Positions 23,601 to 35,331 of a stretch of DNA of 64,000 bases are shown in pieces (within the stretch, counting starts at the first letter, position 1; every line of letters starts with the position of its first letter). The stretch spans positions 31,442,405 to 31,506,404 of the forward strand of contig CM065301.1 of assembly GCA_032871835.1 (NCBI GenBank), given 5' to 3'. The notes under the pieces are model-generated. The model was not told the DNA's origin. It worked only from the letters and a program-made list of their open reading frames with translations, and ran no database searches. This stretch comes from Dipteronia dyeriana (Eukaryota > Streptophyta > Magnoliopsida > Sapindales > Sapindaceae). A program made the translations under genes and the position numbers.

Positions 23601-24099
23601 CCATTGCCTAAATGCAAGTTGAATTCATTCTTATCCAGTCTATTCCTTTGACCCTTTTCACCACAAGAGAAACCTTTTCCTTTGAACTTGGTTACTTTCT
23701 TGGTCTCCTTCTAAGAAGGCTCAAGTTGCTTTTTCTTCATTTTCTCTTGACCTTCTAACGGGTCTTAATAGTAGCAACTTTACCAACCATATGAATCCTT
23801 GTCTAGAGACATCATAATATCGGCAGCAGTCTCCATTCCTTCATGTTGCTGTTGCAACACGTTGGAGATGATGGCCATAATGTAACGTACATTTAGCCAT
23901 CTTTTCTAAAGACTTCCACTACTGATACTCATCTCTTTGCTCCTGAGTAGATTCATTAGTTTTGGTGGTTAAGGAATATACAGAATGAACTTATACTTTT
24001 CAATTTGCAACAACAACCCAATATTCCTTTTCCATGTGACATAATTATCATTAGTTTAAAGTATTATCTTTTTAGGATATTGATTAGGGATGGGGTTAT
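20682..24099 (-). pseudogene. A3 gag-pol, degenerate and internally deleted
   Basis: The gag start codon is changed (ATG to ATA at 24097-24099). The same gag deletion as in A2 joins tctctagacaag to gattcatatgg near 23800. The same protease deletion follows the zinc-knuckle start (GEKG then [14 protein letters not shown], near 23640). Integrase (23394-22528) keeps HHCC and D in IHTDVCG, D in SDGGGEYL and E in GVAERRNR. Unlike A2, the region before reverse transcriptase is present but carries stops (22115, 22036). Reverse transcriptase ([10 protein letters not shown]) has YVNDIL in place of YVDDIL (D to N) in the catalytic box near 21628. RNase H contains a triplicated SDSDFQ and lacks about 20 residues around the conserved IKQSCIADSTM. 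Confidence 0.9.
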
Positions 24100-24705
24100 G
24101 ATTTCTTTATATTAACAAAAATTATATAAGTAAATAATCATGATAAAACACTTTTGAATATTATCTTGAATTAAATGAAATAATTCAATCGTAAAAATTC
24201 AACGGTGATCCAACACCCATAAATGTCACGCCTCCTTTGGGAGTACGCACCATTTACTAGTTGGACTATGTCCCACCTAATTGTTAACATAACAACCAAC
24301 GTTTTCAATTTTAGCCTTGTGATTTTATTAACAAGAACTCATGGGAGGATATTAATAAACTCACATTGAGTGTGTTACCAAGTTATCGACCTTCAATATA
24401 GTCCCTCACGAATATCCCTCCTTTGGGAGTAGATATCGTTTGGGCTAATTGTCTAGTTTATCCTTGTAAGGAAGTATCTTGCTAAATTCCATTCATGAAT
24501 ACCTCTTGGGAGGTTATTCACGAAACATAAAGGTCAACTAAACTTGGAGGCCGTAGGTGTTCCAAAACACCTTCTCCCACTCAATTGTTTAAGGCGTGTG
24601 ATCGAATTCCAAAGAATGATTTACCAAGTTATCTAGATGCCAATTTAGATAATTAAACCATTCAATGCATGTTCATACCAAAGAGATGTATGAGTGGCAC
24701 TCATA

Positions 24706-24860
24706 GGCGTGCGCATGTCACAAGCCCATAAAGGGCTGCCATGCGCAGCGCATGGCTACCACAAGGGCTGCCGTGCGCAGCCCATGCCACAACAAACGTG
24801 GCTGTGCGCTCTTCGCACGCACGTTCGTTGTTACGGTTTGCACTGTCCCAAACTTGTTCC
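24706..24860 (-). other. GC-rich leader block (A3)
   Basis: Contains three tandem, partly inverted copies of an aagggctgcc / gcagcccatg word and a gcgctcttcgcacgcacg end, as in A1 and A2. Confidence 0.55.
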
Positions 24861-25239
24861 GGATACTCCTAATTCTTCAAACCTTCGAGTCTTCGAAACT
24901 TGAATGTAATTCAAAAGAATTTACATAACAAAATACTGCAGTTTTTTTTTATTATTATTACAAAAAAATAAAATAAAAAAAACTTAGCAACTACTAAGAA
25001 GGAAATTATGGTGATAATAGACCACCCTTCTTGTTACAATCCAAAAACAAAATTACATTGAAATTCTAGGACCAAAATTGAGCAATAACAATCCACATAT
25101 AAAACATATATATATCCATACATTCCAATATAAATATATATATGCGAATACCTAGAGTGTCATCTCTTTCTAAAACATGCATATATACAATAAAAGAAAA
25201 AGATTCACGAACACATACATCAATTAATCAAGGGTACAA

Positions 25240-25255
25240 CCAGGCTCTGATACCA
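25240..25255 (-). other. Primer-binding site (A3)
   Basis: TGGTATCAGAGCCTGG on the minus strand next to the LTR end at 25258: the intact initiator-tRNA-Met type. Confidence 0.92.
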
Positions 25256-25257
25256 AT

Positions 25258-27711
25258 TGTAGGGAAAAAATGGTTTAGAAACACAGCGGAAGCGTGACAA
25301 AAAATGAGATTAGGGTTTGCGTATAATTTTTTTTTCCCTTTTATGCAACGAGAACCTTAACCCTAGATTAATTTTTGTATATAAAAGTATCGTACCTTTT
25401 TCACGTGACTATTGAATAAGCGCCGAATTGATTCCGCAAGATCTTCCAATCCAATCATGAATGTGAATCACCTAGGAGTGTGGGCTCCCTTTCTTTAAAT
25501 TGTATTCCTGAGGATGGAGACAAAGCAAATATCTTTTCTTTGTTAGTTACAAATATCCTCCAAGAGAAAAATCCAAGAACGTTCGGTCACTTGTGAATTA
25601 TCAATCAATTTGATTGTAACTCGCGTGAACCTTGATTCGATGTTGTACACAAAACCTTTTTGATATAAAGGATATTAGTATAATATCGAATACAAAAACG
25701 TTCCCCTTTTTGCTCTACTTGGCCGAATTCATACACTATTGATTAGAGATGATCGAATTTTGTCTAGAGTAAAATCAGATTTTTCTCCCTCAAAATTCCT
25801 GTGATGGCCGAAACTTTTTCTTTCTCAAATAAAGCTTGGCCGAAATTACCTCTAATTGCCTTAGGGCTGGTTGAATTTATCATCCACATATATAGGTTCA
25901 TAAATCCTTTCCTAAGAAGGATTCACTTGGTTGGCAAGAATCCTTTCCTTAGGTGGATTTATTTGGTAGTTAGAATCCTTATCTAAAAAGAAATCTGTCC
26001 TATCCTATATAATACATGTGATGAACGAAATTCCTTTCTTTGATGTAGTTTAGGAGAGTTTAATCTTACCTAAGAAAGATTACTTGATGGACAAGAGTCC
26101 TATCTTTAGGTAGATTAACTTGGTGGTTATGAATCCTTTTCAAATAAGAATTCTATCACTAAGTAGTTTTACTTGGTGACCAAGAATTTTTTCCTACACC
26201 AAGACTCCTAATCCTACTCAATAGTGTGTTTGTAACCATATTAAAGACTTCCTAATTTGATTAGATAAATAACTCCTTTTTATTTATCTACTTATCAAAT
26301 ATAGTCTTTAACATTAACTATACTACCAACAATAGTATAGTTTTAGGAGACCATCTCCTAATAGGAAAAGATTTTGACTTTTAATTAAATAAAGAATTAA
26401 TTAACAAATTAATTAATTCCCATTTAATTAAATAATAAAATAAAATAATATATTAAAGCTATTAACCATAGCCTATGCCGCCCATACCTAGTATAAAGGC
26501 CATATATTATTTTTCTTATTTTATTAAATCCATTGGACCTTAATAAAAAGTCCACATGTGAACTAGACCTATTCTTACAACAAGAAACAAGTTCAAATGC
26601 GATATTACAATTCTAGTTGGACCCCTAAATTGGTCCGGTAGAATATATCAAGTGATCCATGCAAGTTCGTGTGGATTGGGGATCTTGGCAGGCTATCTAA
26701 ATTTAAGCTCCAATAGACACACCCCAATCACAATCAACAAATGATTCACTTAGGTCCAATCTATTTAATTTTAGTTCATTCAACTAAAGAACTAAAATTG
26801 AACTCTTAAATAAAGATAGAATAAGTTGATGTTACTCATTCGTACCCTAGACAACCTTATTGGAGAAAATGTATCCTCGTGAAGAATACCGATAATCGCC
26901 AAGAGCTCATAGACCGCCTATAGCTCTCCAAGTTACCATAGTTACTCATATGACCACATTTTGAACTTGGATATTTTGACTTGTCCAGAAGCCATGTTTC
27001 AATAGACACTACTGAAAACTTAACGTTAAGATTTAATATCCAATACCTCAAAACATCCATATGATGGTATTCTACTCTCATTCAATAAATGAAGCCACGA
27101 TGTCCATATCTATAAATGAAGTCCTCTATCGATTAACAAATGAATTCCACCAAACTATCGAGGATAGACTATGCTATATAATCGTACTCATTGATAGCTC
27201 AACTGATAACACTTGCAACCATAAGTCCATCATTTATCTCAGGATTAAGATAGACTCTCCGATTGTCTTCAAATGAAAACTTTTATCTATTGACGGTTCT
27301 AGATAAAGTATTTCATTTTGATCCTATTCAATGCACCCAGTGCACTAGATTCTTTTGCCCAAAGACACCACACTTTGATGATTTTAGACTCATCATAACA
27401 CATTTGATCCCACTCAAATGCTAGCAAAAGAATCTACAACTTTAACAAGATAAATGCGCCCAGCCTTCTATCTTAAGTTGTGAATATTATTCTAGACAAA
27501 CTAAAGAATTGTGTCTACCTCATACATATCTAGATGTATGAACAATTCTTCTTTTCTCATAGTCTTTTGACCTTATGATTATTTACTTTTGACAATTATA
27601 ATAATTAAACTATAAATGCTATAAGATTTGTTAAACTAGAAATCACTTTATTCATATGAAAAGATTGTTAATTACAATATTACACTCTTGCTGTCGAGCT
27701 TAATCCTAACA
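25258..27711 (-). repeat. A3 5' LTR
   Basis: 2.45 kb, TGTTAGGATTAAGCTCG...CCCTACA on the minus strand. Its distal half is nearly the same as the distal half of the LTR at 17429-19902. A TATA-like tract is at 25885-25895. Confidence 0.95.
25885..25896 (-). promoter_or_regulatory. Probable LTR TATA box (A3)
   Basis: The tract acatatatagg (plus-strand reading) matches the position of ctatatatatg in the A2 LTRs. Confidence 0.45.
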
Positions 27712-27716
27712 AACTC
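27712..27716. repeat. Target-site duplication, one copy; partner at 19903-19907
   Basis: gagtt on the minus strand immediately before A3's 5' LTR. The only other gagtt directly abutting an LTR end is at 19903-19907, after the chimeric LTR. A 5-bp duplication is typical for copia integrase. Confidence 0.7.
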
Positions 27717-27739
27717 ATATGCTTCATAACCCTAAAACC

Positions 27740-28258
27740 TTACATTATCCTGTAGTTAATCACCATTACAACCTTGGATGTTATGTTTGTGATGAAACTG
27801 TTCTTGTTAACGGCCTTCAAGACATCAAATCCTTCGACCACCTCACCGTAAATGACTTGCTTGAGATCAAGCCACTCGGCCTTGCCGGTACAGATGATGA
27901 AATGGGACCTATTGCCTCATATGCTAGTTTTAGTCATTGACAGGTTACTAGGACTGATGTGCTTCTTCAAGAAGTTCTCATCGGCAAAGTTAGGACCATA
28001 TATCGATTCACCACCAGTTCCATTTCCATTAGTGATGTCTCCTCCACGCACCACGTACCCTTGTACCATGCATTGAAAGGTGGATCCCTTATAGTGTAGT
28101 GGTTTCCCAATCGTGCTCATCTCCTTTTATCCGGTACAAAGTGCCTGAAAGTTCTTCGTTGTTACCGGGGTACTGTCTACGAACAACTCCATCACAATTC
28201 TACCCGCTTTATCGTCATAGATGCTTAGATCAAAGAACACCCTCGGGTTCTTCGCAAC
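27740..28258 (-). pseudogene. Cyclophilin (peptidyl-prolyl cis-trans isomerase) pseudogene
   Basis: A single frame of 172 codons plus stop, the usual length of plant cytosolic single-domain cyclophilins. It begins [12 protein letters not shown], continues [50 protein letters not shown] and LSMTK, and ends [27 protein letters not shown]. The family catalyses proline isomerisation and binds cyclosporin. Here the start codon is GTT instead of ATG and two in-frame stops are present, one after CTG (near 28128) and one after LSMTKTSI (near 27914). In the active region, the normal FHRVIPGFMCQGGD reads FQCMVQGYVVRGGD, losing the catalytic arginine. No indels are seen. There are no introns, which fits both the intronless family members and a processed copy. 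Confidence 0.9.
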
Positions 28259-28718
28259 ACAAAAAAACAAAAAACACAAACTTCCAAACACCCTAGGGCT
28301 TCTTATGATATCAATCGTTGTTGGTGCCCCAAAGTGGGTCCCAAGCTGAATCACCAATTTTCATTTGTTTTTTTCCCTATTTTTTTAATTGAAAATGTTT
28401 ATTCTTTGAACCAACATGACATTTTTATTAATTATTTAATTAATTTTTTATAATTAAAAATGTTTATTCTCTGAACCAAAAAGACATTATTAATAACTTA
28501 ATTAATTTACTATATTAATGGAATTCGATACAGTAATATGTTCTGTTTTGGATATACATTAATATGTTCAGAAAGTACAGATGTTGGGGTCTAAAAATTT
28601 ACATCCGCTTCCCCAAATTGTTTGAAATTACATAAAATACCTCACCTCCAAGATTGTGTTTCTAGGGCTCTGTAACAACCTTTACTTGGCTTCACAATTC
28701 AAGTTCTTAGGCTCATAG
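28259..28718. other. Region between cyclophilin pseudogene and element C
   Basis: The part next to the pseudogene has a 5'-UTR-like T/G-rich run on the minus strand. The rest is AT-rich. I see no gene. Where element C ends on this side is not clear: its gag match stops at about 28719 and the sequence to about 28580 is unassigned. Confidence 0.4.
28385..28520. repeat. AT-rich direct repeat, two units of about 70 bp
   Basis: Each unit has aaaatgtttattct(c/t)tgaacca followed by a gacatttttattaat-like word. Units begin at about 28391 and 28458. Confidence 0.75.
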
Positions 28719-29485
28719 AAGATTTGCCACTTAACTTGGCATTTCTCCTCATAAACTTTCTAAACTTTCAAACCAATATTGCCATCTCTTCATCATCATC
28801 TTCATTATCCTATTTGATGACTTTGAGAACTATTCCCTTGCTCTTAGCTTTAGGTTTCAAGCTTGTCTCATAGGTTTGAAGAGATCCTAGCAATTCATCA
28901 ACACTCATTCTATCAACATCCTTGTTCTCTTCAATAGTCGTTACCTTAGCCTGGAACCTTTTGGGCAAAGATCTTAAGATCTTCCAATTAAGTCTCTCTG
29001 AAGATTACTACACCAAGTGATTGACATTGATTGGCTATGTCCAAAAGATTAAATTGGAAGTCATCAAACTTGTCTTCATCATTCATTTGCAACATTTCAT
29101 ATTGAGATATAAGCATTTGGAGCCAAGATTTCCTCACCGCCTTTGTTCCATTATTGGTCACTTGAAGCACATCTCAAACTTCTTTGATGGTCTCCAAATT
29201 TTGGATGTAGGAGAATTGCCTACTATCCACTCCACCAAAAATGGTGTTCATAGCTCTATGATGCCATTTAGCAGACTCAAAGTCATTCGTACTCCATTCG
29301 CCTCTTAGTTTAGGAACAATAGATCCATCTTCAAGCATTTTATTAGAAGGATAATTACCTTCCTCAACCGACATCCACGTTCGTCCATCTATTAGTATGA
29401 TGTAAGCCTTCATCCTTAACTTCCAAAACCCGTAATTATATCCTTTGAGAAGTGGTGGTCTAGAGTTTGATGCTCCTTCGAACAT
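28719..29485 (-). pseudogene. C gag, degenerate (SIRE type)
   Basis: The frame starts MFEGASNSRPPLLKGYNYGF at 29485 and keeps WKLRMKAYI, WMSVEEGNYP, WHHRAMNTIFGGVD and FSYIQNLETIKE, all matching B1 gag word for word in order. Stops appear after KEV and after VIFRET. Remnants of SKVTAIEE-like and MAILVWKFRKFMRRNAK words continue to about 28719. This is nucleocapsid/capsid precursor of the UBN2 type. Pol was not found. Confidence 0.8.
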
Positions 29486-29570
29486 CGTCTCCTAATGTAG
29501 ACCCATTACTCCTAAAACCAAAAATTCAACTGAGTTTGTAGCCTAGATCTCACTAAGTTTCGTCTAATGA

Positions 29571-29585
29571 CCTGCTCTGATACCA
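29571..29585 (-). other. Primer-binding site (C)
   Basis: TGGTATCAGAGCAGG on the minus strand, two bases from the LTR end at 29588. Confidence 0.88.
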
Positions 29586-30560
29586 AATGAAATTGCACAA
29601 ACGCGGTTAAATTGCGTTAGGCTAACCTGGAAGAGGGGTGAATAGATTTTTACACCTTTTTCAATCCCATGAAAACAAACTTATATTTATCCCTTTAGTT
29701 AGCTTGGACAACAATACTTAAGATAATAAAGCATATGCAAGGAAGCAATACGTATTATCATATCAAGTATTGTCAAACAAGCTTACAAGTTACAAGTGGA
29801 AAGACTATCAAATAAAAACTAACAAACATACAATACTTTTATTCTCATTAATGTTCAATATGTATAAGTATTCATTCAAGAGCTATTACATGCAAATATA
29901 TTTAATATATACATACAAACACATTTACAATTTTGATCATATGAAGTGTTTGTATATCACATATTACAAATATCATGTTTTTCAAATATTTCTAAAAATG
30001 AACAATGTAAAACAAGAATACAACATACACATAAAAGTATATGAGAGGGATAGGAAGAATTGGCACAAGTATTTTCTTAACATGGTAAAACCTCCAAGGA
30101 GGAAATGTCCACGGGTTGAATACAACTATCAGGTACTTTTATTGGAAACTAGATAAGAAATTCCTCAAAAGTGACTAACAAATGACACTCTCTATTTGAC
30201 TCTACATCTACTCAATCCCTATTGATAGATTGGAAATTCATCAAAAGTGATCAACAAATGAGTCACTTTCTATTGGATTCCACTCTAACCAACACCATTA
30301 AGAAGTTGGAAATTCGTCAAGAATGGTCAAAAAATGACTCACCCTGTATTGGACTCCATCGTATTTTAATATCTTAGGTCTACCAATAAAACTCTACTTT
30401 CTACCAAATGCACCCATGCCTCTAGAAAGTCTCTCATGCCTGATTATCCAAATCACATGTCCTAATCAAGACTCCTTGCTTAGCTATCCAGACCACATGT
30501 CCTAGCCAACACTTCATGCCTTTTACAAGGACTTCATATGTGATTAATGAATGCGTAAAT

Positions 30561-32749
30561 TGTAGGGAAAATCACACAACGGAAGCATAAAAAAATTAGA
30601 TTAGGTTTTGGTATAAATAAATTTTTTCCCTTTTTAATAACAAGAACCTTAACCCTAGATTAATTAATGTATATTAAAAGTGTCATACCTTTTTTTGTGA
30701 CGATTGAACTAGCATCGAATTGAATCAACAAGATCTTCCAATCCAATCACGAATGTGAATCACCTAGGAGTGTGGGCTCTCTTTCCTTAAATTGTATACC
30801 TGAGGATGGAAACAAACAAAATATTCTTCTTTGTTAGTCACAAAAATCCTCCAGGAGAAAAACGAAGAGCGTCCCGTCACTTGTGAATTATCAATCAATT
30901 TGATTGAAACTCGCGTGAACATTGATTCGTTGTTGTACACAAAACCCTTTTGATGCAAAGGATACTACTGTACTATCGAAAACAAAAACGTTCCCTCTTT
31001 TATCTATGCTTGGCCGAATTCTTCACACAATGAGTTGGACGAAGTTTTTTTGAATAAAAATTAGAAACAAATAAAAACAACTTCTCACACCCAAAAATTA
31101 AGCCTTGGTCGAATTTAATAGGTAGTATATATAGGAGACCAAATCCTCTCCTAAGAAGGATTTACTTGGAGGGCAATAATCCTTTCCTTAGGTGGATTTA
31201 CTTAGTGACCAAGAATTATTTTCCAAAAAAAATTCTTTCCTACACCAAGACTCCTAATCCAAGTCATTAGTGTATTTGTGACCATATTAAAGATTTCACA
31301 ATTTGACTAGATAAATAAGTCCTTTTATTTATCTACTTATCAAATATAATCTTTAATATTAATTATACTACCAACAATAGTATAATATTAGGAGACCTTC
31401 TCCTACTAGAAAAAGAGATTTGGACTTTTAATTAAATAATTAATTAATTACCAATTTAATTAATTTCCATTTAATTAAATAATAATAATAAAATATTTAG
31501 ACTTTTATATATTAGCATTGTCGCCCATGACAATATATAGGCTTATATATTATTTTTCTTATTTATTAAATTCATTGGACTTTTATAAAAAGTCCTTATG
31601 TGAGCTAGACTCATTCATACAAAAAGAAACAAGTCCACATGCCTTAATACAATTCTAGATGGACCCCTAAATTGGTCCGGTAGAATATATCAAGTGATCC
31701 ATGCAAGTTCGTGTAGATTGGGGATCTTGGCGGGCTATCTAAATTTAAGCTCCAATAGACACAACCCAATCACAATCAACAAATGATTTACTTAGGTCTG
31801 ATCTATTAATTTTAGTTCATTCAATTAAGAACTAAAATTGAACTCTTAAATAAAGATAGAATAAGTTAATATTTCTCATTCATACCCTAGACAACCTTAT
31901 TGGAGAAAGTGTATCCTCGTGAAGAATATCAGTAATCGCCAAGAACTCATAGACCGCCTATAACTCTCTAAGTTACCATGTTTACTCAAATGACCACATT
32001 TTTAAATTGGATATTTTGACTTGTCCAAAAGCCATGTTTCAATAAACACTATTGAAAATTTAACGTTAAGATTTAATATCCAATACCTCAAAACATCCAT
32101 ATGATGATATTTTACTCTCATTTAATAAATGGAGTCACCATGTCCATATCTATAAACGGAGTCCTCTATCGATTAACAAATGAATACCACCAAACTATCG
32201 AGGATAGACCATGTTATATAATCGTACTCATTGATATCTCAAATGATAACATTTGCAACCATAAGTCCACCATTTATCTCAGGATTGAGATAGACTTTCC
32301 GATTGTCATCAAGTTAAAACTTTTATCCATTGACGATTCTAGATAAAGTATTTCACTGTTATCCAATTCAATGCACCCAATGCACTAGATTCTTTTACCT
32401 AAAGACACCACACTTTGATGATTTTAGACTCATCATAACACATTTGATCCCACTCAAATGCTAGCAAAAGAATCTACAACTTTGACAAGATAAAGGCGCT
32501 CAACCTTTTTCTTAAGTTGTGAATATTATTCAAGACTAACTAAAGAATTGTGTCTACCTCATACATATCTAAATGTGTGAACAATTCTTCTTTTCTCATA
32601 GTCTTTTGACCTTATGATTATTAACTTTTAACAATTATAATAATTAAACTATAAATGTTATAAGATTTGTTAAACTATAAATCACTTTTTAGTATGAAAA
32701 GATTGTCAAATACATTATTATACTCTTGCTATTTAGCATAATCCTAACA
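30561..32749 (-). repeat. A5: solo LTR of family A
   Basis: Full LTR (minus strand TGTTAGGATTATGCT...CCCTACA, 2.19 kb) with no internal region. It is flanked by perfect 5-bp duplications, taaat at 30556-30560 and 32750-32754, so it arose by recombination between the two LTRs of one inserted element. It differs from A2/A3 by many scattered changes, so it is an older or distinct copy. Confidence 0.95.
31122..31133 (-). promoter_or_regulatory. Probable LTR TATA box (A5)
   Basis: gtatatatagg (plus-strand reading) at the position conserved in family-A LTRs. Confidence 0.4.
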
Positions 32750-33726
32750 TAAATGCACACAAGCACTCAACATAGAATATGATGATCTAACATATCATAT
32801 GGGAACAAGACATATGCATGAAAGTTCACAAGAAAAAGTAGTCTAGTTACTATACATGAACAATAATTCTAGAACATGTGAAAATACTACAAAACACATT
32901 TAATATCTAGAATCATTCATGAAACTAAAACTTGAATTAAACCATATACATTTAGCACATAATCAAGGTTTTGGTAAAAAACACAAAAACATGTTAGAAT
33001 CATAAAATGAAATCAATCAAAGTTCTAGTAAAAAACTAGAGCAAATTTTTCTCACAATACTCAATCAAAGCTAAAATAGCTCTAAGTACTCAATCACGTG
33101 TGTTAATCCAACATATATTCAATTAAAAGACCTAACATATGTAGAGACTATTTTCGTCAAAAATAAATCAATTAAAGTCCAAAAAATTGTCCTAGATAGA
33201 AGCTAGCACAATACAATCTCAAACACCTGAAAACATGGGCAAAACTCAAAGCATGACTCAACATGTAAGATTTTCAATCCAAATCAACCTAGCATCAAAA
33301 GAGCCTAAAACTCTAATTAAACTGTATGCAATATACATACATATATGGAAGAAGGAAGCCCAAGATAATTGAACACTTTTAAGAGCAAAACACACGATTA
33401 AATTTCAATACCTCGAGAGACAATGTGCAGTCCCCTTTTTATATGTGTAGCGATCGAAAAAAGGTGATCAAAACTTCTCAAACATTCTTGGAAATGATAG
33501 AGGATTGAAAGACGAACACTCTCCAGTTTGAAAAACTCAAAACGAAGTTTAAACGAAAAAGATATATTGTTTGGAATGTGAGAAAATTTGAGAGAAATTT
33601 TTCTGCAAATAACCTTCTTCAACTTTTTTAAAATGAAAATATGAGTGGGAGTAGGTATTTAAAGGAGAGGGAAAGGGAAAAAAGGGAAATGGCTTAAATT
33701 CCCCTAAGCCACCTCTCTTCTTGAAA

Positions 33727-33790
33727 AGGCACGTGGCCATCTTAGGGGCAGAGAGGGTTCCTCTCCGAGATGGCCACACGCCATCTCGGG
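33727..33790. repeat. GC-rich inverted repeat in the C LTR
   Basis: gcacgtggccatcttagggg pairs with ccgagatggccacacgcc through a few mismatches. Same location as the hairpins of B0 and B1. Confidence 0.75.
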
Positions 33791-34181
33791 AAGGAGGGCT
33801 TGGTGGCTTTTTGGCCACTCACATCCTCCCTCCCTTTCTTCGATCATTCTCCAGCCGTCGAACTTCAAATTTGAATAATTTTTGGATTACCAACCAAGAC
33901 TCTCTCATGGACATGGACATCTACAAAACTTATACCATAATTTATAAATTCGACTCAATACACGAAGACGAAGACAATACATGTGAAGTGACCGAAAAGT
34001 TTTGTACCTCTTGACTCGGAACTCGAAATCAAATGTATGAATAACCATAATAACCAAAACACAATAAAGAAAAATATAATACCAAATTCAAGTTCAAGGT
34101 CCATGTTATGCAAACACATATCACATAAGAAGGCTTATTTCACAGTCATAGTCCAAATACATGCAATCTTTAAAGCTTGTC

Positions 34182-34909
34182 TGTTGACAGTGATTTTTAG
34201 ATCGTATAGGATTGATCACGTGTCAAACAGGTTTTTGTAAATTTTTTAAGATGTTATGAGAAAGATAGAAAAAGAAGAAAATCATGCACACATAAGTTTA
34301 CGTGGTAGAACTCCAAGGCCAGGAAACGTCCACGGTTGCTGGTGACGGCGAGAAGAAACTCACTATAGTATAATGATTACACACTCAATCTCTCATTCTT
34401 TGATGTATCTCTCTCTTTTTTATTGTATATTTTCTATGTGCTCTCGTGTATGTTTCTTGCATCTCTTTTACAATGAGATTATAGGTCTATTTATATCTGC
34501 ATAGAACCCTAATCCTTGTTACACAAATAAGGAAAGGTGATAGTGTTTAATTAGAACTGGTTACTTGTTTGAAGTCGTCTTTGTCTTCTTTCCTCTTTAG
34601 AATTCTCTAACACTAAAGAGAAAATAAGGATATTTCCTTATTAGAGTACGACTCTAGGTTCCTTGTTTAAGTAAGATAATTCGTCTTCATATTTGAGTCG
34701 TAGTTGCCTTTAATATCTCTCACGTGTTGTTTAACTGACCAATTGTCTGATCCCAACCAAGTCGTCTCTACCCGATCGACTAGTTTCCCCTACCATCTTG
34801 GGTAATCTCGACTTGGCCTTGAGATCATCTATTAATTGCCTCTGGTCGATCTTTTCTGACTCCCGTGACGTGGCATATATAATCATGCTATCAAAAAATC
34901 CCTATAACA
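34182..34909 (-). repeat. D 3' LTR
   Basis: Plus-strand reading TGTTGACAGTGATTTTTAG...CCTATAACA, adjacent to the polypurine tract. It has one copy of the ccgatcg-type unit that is amplified in the other LTR. Confidence 0.9.
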
Positions 34910-34922
34910 ATACCCCCTCAAA
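34910..34922 (-). other. Polypurine tract (D)
   Basis: TTTGAGGGGGTAT on the minus strand, ending at the LTR; it sets the orientation of D. Confidence 0.8.
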
Positions 34923-35068
34923 CTCGCGAGATGAGCTCTTGACGGCTCAACGAAGGGGATTTGAATAGTTTTTATTTTTTTATGCTCCCGAACTTATTGC
35001 TTTATCCTGATCATGTATCTTATTAAACTTATCGGTCTTGGAGTCCTTTTTTGCTCCCTTGTAGCTGG

Positions 35069-35331
35069 ACCAGTTGGTGTCCTGGCTCTCTGCTCAGGAT
35101 AATTCCCAATTGTCTTCTCTTTTTTTTTGACTAGTCAGTGTCCTGGCTTTTGTTCAGGATAATTCTGACCATCTTCGCTTTCTGGTCGATGTCCTGGCCT
35201 TTCGCTCAGGATAATTCCCAACTATCTTGGTCGAGTCGGTGTCCTGGCTTTTCGTTCAGGATAATTCCCGACCGTCTTCATTTTTGGTCGGTGACCTAGC
35301 TTTTCGCTAAGGATAATTCCTGACCATCTTG
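35069..35331 (-). repeat. Tandem repeat in D, five units of 50-62 bp
   Basis: Plus-strand units contain ggtgtcctggcttttcg, caggataattcc and a gaccgtctt-like word. Starts are near 35072, 35134, 35186, 35236 and 35286. Two more copies are at 35863-35957. On the minus strand part of the array is open and reads IILSEKLGHRPK-like repeats. Tandem repeats just upstream of the 3' LTR are known in some gypsy lineages (Tat/Ogre). Confidence 0.88.

Larger units (their letters stand above)
20330..27711 (-). mobile_element. A3: Ty1/copia element, 3' LTR truncated
   Basis: On the minus strand: full 5' LTR (27711-25258), primer-binding site, leader, gag remnant, pol, polypurine tract and only the first 340 or so bases of the 3' LTR. 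It lies tail-to-tail with A2, giving a large inverted repeat with a spacer of about 0.4 kb. It was inserted just after the stop codon of the cyclophilin pseudogene. Confidence 0.9.

Noticed and set aside
27740..28258. A functional cyclophilin gene
   Set aside because: The start codon is lost, two in-frame stops are present and key active-site residues are changed.
28385..28520. A MITE with terminal inverted repeats
   Set aside because: The similarity is between direct repeats; no convincing inverted termini or target duplication were found.
29770..30156. A 128-residue plus-strand frame
   Set aside because: It is antisense to the LTR of C, very rich in Tyr/Lys/Ile from AT-rich DNA, with no match in the related B LTRs.
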